Below, piece after piece: positions 60,670 through 64,000 of a stretch of DNA of 64,000 nt. This stretch comes from Owenia fusiformis (Eukaryota > Annelida > Polychaeta > Sabellida > Oweniidae): positions 21,684,822 through 21,748,821 of the forward strand of contig CAIIXF020000008.1 of the NCBI GenBank assembly GCA_903813345.2, given 5' to 3'. Every line of letters starts with the position of its first letter. Within the stretch, counting starts at the first letter, position 1. The position numbers and the translations under genes are program-made. The notes beneath the pieces are model-generated. The model worked only from the letters and a program-made list of their open reading frames with translations. It did no database searches and was not told the DNA's origin.

Positions 60670-63357
60670 GCACATGCTATCTATTGCAAGACTTACGCCT
60701 GCCACAACCGTCACCATGTTAATCAGTGTTTTTTAAGTAGCGCAAGGATCCTGCCATGACCGTGGTAGTGTTATCGTGTAAGCCTGGTATAACCGTGACA
60801 GGCTGGTATAACCGTGACAATGCTGTATTCTCTTGCAAGGCCTGTCATGACCCTGGAAGTGTTATCGTGGAAGCCTGGCGCGACCGTAGCCTTTATTGTG
60901 GTTTATAAGCGAATGTGAATATTAATGTATAGTAGTAATTTTGATTTTGACATGATTAAGGTAGTTAAACACCATGATCATAGTATTAAACTGTTTAATT
61001 GTAATGAGGATCACTTAAAATTGTTAAGGATATTCCTGGCATTAATGTCATACATATTTACTAGTCATTGCGATACATTATAACGGTCATAGTAGACCTA
61101 AGCCTAAATCTCTACATTACCACCCTCATACCTGGCCTTGCAATACTATATTACATTGTCACGGTCATACCAGGCTTTGCGATCCCATAATACATTGTCA
61201 TGGTCATGCCAGGTTTTCAAATACACATTGTCACGGTCAATTATAGCAATAATAAATTTATACATTACCACTCTCATACCCGAACTTGGAATACTATATC
61301 ACATTGCCATGGCGGTCATACCAAGCCTTGCAATACTATATTACATTGCCATGGTCATGCCAGGCTTTGCAATACACATTGTCACGGTTATAGCAGTCCT
61401 AATCGTAAATTTCTACATTACCACTCTCATACCTGAACTTGCAATACTATATTACATTGTCACGGTCATGCCAGGCCTTGCAGTACTATATTACATTGTT
61501 ACGGTCATACCAAGCCTTGCAGAACTATATAACATTGTCACGGTCATGGCAGGCATTGCAATATAATACAGCATTGTCGCGGTTATACCAGGCTTTCACG
61601 ATAACATTACCACGGTCATGGCAGGATCCTTGCGCTACTTAAAAAACACTGAATAACATGGTGACGGTTACGCCAGGCGTTAGTCTTGCAACAGATAGGG
61701 TCTCGAAAAATGTTAAAATAAAATGTAGAGGTAAGATTATTTGAATTTAGTCAATTTAGAGTCAATCATGTAAAAAAATCTATGTAATCAAAACCTCTAA
61801 AGATTCATTTTGGTGGAAAACGTTTCAATTTACCGGGAAAGTGTAGAAATATCAATAAAAATAGGAATGACAAATGTAGTTTATTTCAATATTTGTTGTG
61901 GTGGGTGATAATCACGAAACTCCCTCAGTGACCCTTTCTTATTCAAACAAATTTTGCCTGTTCAAACGAACTGACTCATTTCTGAGTGATCGTGATTTTT
62001 TCTTATTGTATGTCATATATAACAATAGTTTTTTCAAAGAATGTACAGGTTTCATTTACTCTAGGCTTCCGAGCTGACAGAAGTCTTTTGAGCCAGCTGT
62101 GTTCAGAAAGGTGTCATAGGGCTCATAGACTAGACTAGTAATTAATGAGAGAGAAATTACATGTAGGCCTAGCTATGTTTGTATGATCTACTACATGTGT
62201 AGTCAAGTCTAAAAGGTGAGGTTTTGATTGATTGCATGGATATGAAAATACACAGTGTTCTTTTATTCTTAATTTAAAATGCATTTAAAGGAACGAAAAT
62301 GGAGACCCTATCTGTTGCAAGACTAACGCCTGGCGTAACCGTCACCATGTTATTCAGTGTTTTTAAGTAGCGCAAGGATCCTGCCATGACCGTGGTAATG
62401 TTATCGTGAAAGCCTGGTATAACCGCGACAATGCTGTATTATATTGCAATGCCTGCCATGACCGTGACAATGTAATATAGTTCTGCAAGCATGACCGTGA
62501 CAATGTAATATAGTACTGCAAGGCCTGGCATGACCGTGACAATGTTATATAGTGCAAGTTCAGGTATGAGAGTGGTAATGTAGAAATTTACGATTAGGAC
62601 TGCTATAACCGTGACAATGTCTATTGCAAAGCCTGGCATGACCGTGGCAATGCAATATAGTACTGCAAGGCCTGGCATGGCCGTGACAATGTAATATAGT
62701 ATTGCAAGGCTTGGTATGACCGCTGTGGCAATGTGATATAGTATTCCAAGTTCGGGTATGAGAGTGGTAATGTAGAAATTTATGATTGTTATAAGTGACT
62801 GTGACAATGTGTATTTCAAAACCTGGCATGACCGTGACAATGTATTATGGGATCGCAAAGCCTGGTATGACTGTGACAATATCATATAGTATTGCAAGGC
62901 CAGGTATGAGGGTGGTAATGTTGAAATTTAGGCTTAGTCCTACTATGACCATTATAATGTATTGCAATGACTAGTAAATATGTATGACATTAATGCCTGG
63001 AATATCCTTAACAATTTTAAGTGATCGTCATTACAATTAAACAGTTTAATACTATGATCATGGTGTTTAACTACCTTAATCATGTCAAAATCAAAATTAC
63101 TACTATACATTAATATTCACATTCGCTTATAAACCACGATACGGTCGCGCCAGGCTTCCACGATAACACTTCCAGGGTCATGACAGGCCTTGCAATATAA
63201 TACAGCATTGTCACAGTTATACCAGCCTGTCACAGTCATACTAGGCTTACACGGTAACACTACCACGGTCATGGCAGGATCCTTGCGCTATTTAAAAACA
63301 CTGATTTACATGGCAACGGTTGTGGCAGGCGTAAGTCTTGCAATAGATAGCATGTGC
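60670..63357. mobile_element. 2.7-kb palindrome of 39-bp repeats
   Basis: Arms 60670-61704 and 62302-63357 are inverted copies around a 597-bp non-repetitive spacer. The outer ends read GCACATGCTATCTATTGCAA and its inverse. Each arm is itself bounded by inverted ends (CAAGACTTACGCCTGCC-type) and filled with tandem copies of a 39-bp unit (TGCAAGGCCTGGCATGACCG, then TGACAATGTAATATAGTAT). No clean target duplication. It is probably a foldback transposon or an inverted duplication of one element. Confidence 0.8.
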
Positions 63358-64000
63358 GAAAATGTTTTAGGTTAGAGTCTTTATTCAGGGTAGAGTACAG
63401 GGAGGCAATGTTGTCCATGTAGGTAACTGTAGGACACTCAGTGTGTGCAGTCATTCGCCCGACAATTACATGTACCTACTGTACATGGACTAAATGGAAT
63501 GGTGTAGTCCAATGATCCACCAATGTTTATTTATTTATTTTCATTTAGTGCTTTCATGTATATTGTATTTGTTAATGATGAGTATCCCCTGGGAATATCA
63601 CTTTGTGGATCCTTGGACATACCAATAACCTTTTTATTCTGTGTTATATCTGGACTTTCAACCCCATGGTTATATGAACATACATACTTAGAGTAATATA
63701 GAAAAACTCTGATGTTTGAGCTTACAACATATCAGAGCTAGAGCAGCATTTTCTAGTACTGGGTGTCTCATGTGGTCCATGGCCTTCAAGTCTAATGAAT
63801 TTGAAGACTCATCATAAATCTTAAACTTGATTTGAATACTTACATTGTAAAAACACAATCTACATGTCTCTGTTTGAATGGATATCTCAAATATAAATAT
63901 ATTAAAAAGATAATAACGGAATATTATGATGATTTTCATGAATGCCGCTTCTAACATTTTTACTCTCACTTTGCTTTGCTGCCACTTTGATTGGCTAAAC
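63358..64000. other. right edge, nothing recognised
   Basis: The minus-strand frame at 63688-63969 contains TCRLCFYN before a GTAAGT donor-like site, too little to call an exon. Confidence 0.35.

Noticed and set aside
61138-61566. 142-codon plus-strand frame (and 152-codon minus-strand frame at 62439-62897)
   Set aside because: Both are read-throughs of the 39-bp tandem unit, a multiple of three. The peptide repeats every 13 residues and appears in several frames and both strands.
63688-63969. Minus-strand exon with TCRLCFYN, reminiscent of a zinc-finger-associated domain
   Set aside because: Only five suggestive residues before a donor-like site. No acceptor or further zinc ligands were found.

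Overview
This is nuclear DNA of a metazoan, visibly AT-rich. Genes are split by long introns, and transposable elements fill most of the space. The lineage is probably mollusc, perhaps a bivalve. The clue is several non-autonomous elements with about 145-160 bp internal tandem repeats, an (ACGG)n-type microsatellite and a terminal hairpin, the layout of the 'pearl'/Helentron-type elements described in bivalves. That placement is inference.

Two genes are well supported and lie head to head. On the minus strand, seven exons (49744 down to 3636) encode the first 332 or so residues of protein kinase D (PRKD): N-terminal domain, C1a and C1b zinc-binding domains, and the start of the acidic linker. 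The PH and kinase domains lie beyond the left edge. All splice phases agree, and both C1 domains are complete. Intron 1 is about 32.7 kb, half of the window. On the plus strand, two exons (51212-51409 and 57580-57798) encode a complete 138-residue protein. It is a single PH domain ending in CVLQ, a CaaX-type prenylation signal. The two start codons are 1.47 kb apart, so a shared promoter region is possible. A pair of phase-compatible exons of unknown function (33481-33339 and 33154-33061, minus strand) lies inside PRKD intron 1 and ends in a stop. It may be a nested gene or an alternative 3' end of PRKD.

The rest is mainly mobile DNA. Elements bounded by inverted repeats and matching target-site duplications are at 4071-4468 (9 bp), 8162-9151 (8 bp), 39382-39895 (8 bp), 41697-42469 (7 bp, with a broken BED zinc finger), 45620-46165 (8 bp) and 51487-52096 (8 bp). 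Four elements have 5-bp duplications: 38215-38542, 38680-38877, 46263-48042 and 54497-56526. There are also a TTAA element, mariner-like elements, pearl/Helentron-like elements at 21402-22460, 27512-29852 (with a second one nested inside it) and 35021-35660, a 2.7-kb palindrome of 39-bp repeats (60670-63357), a 42-bp minisatellite and tRNA-derived sequences. No functional tRNA, rRNA, CRISPR array or bacterial-type operon is seen. Unlisted gaps are intron or intergenic sequence in which I recognise nothing.
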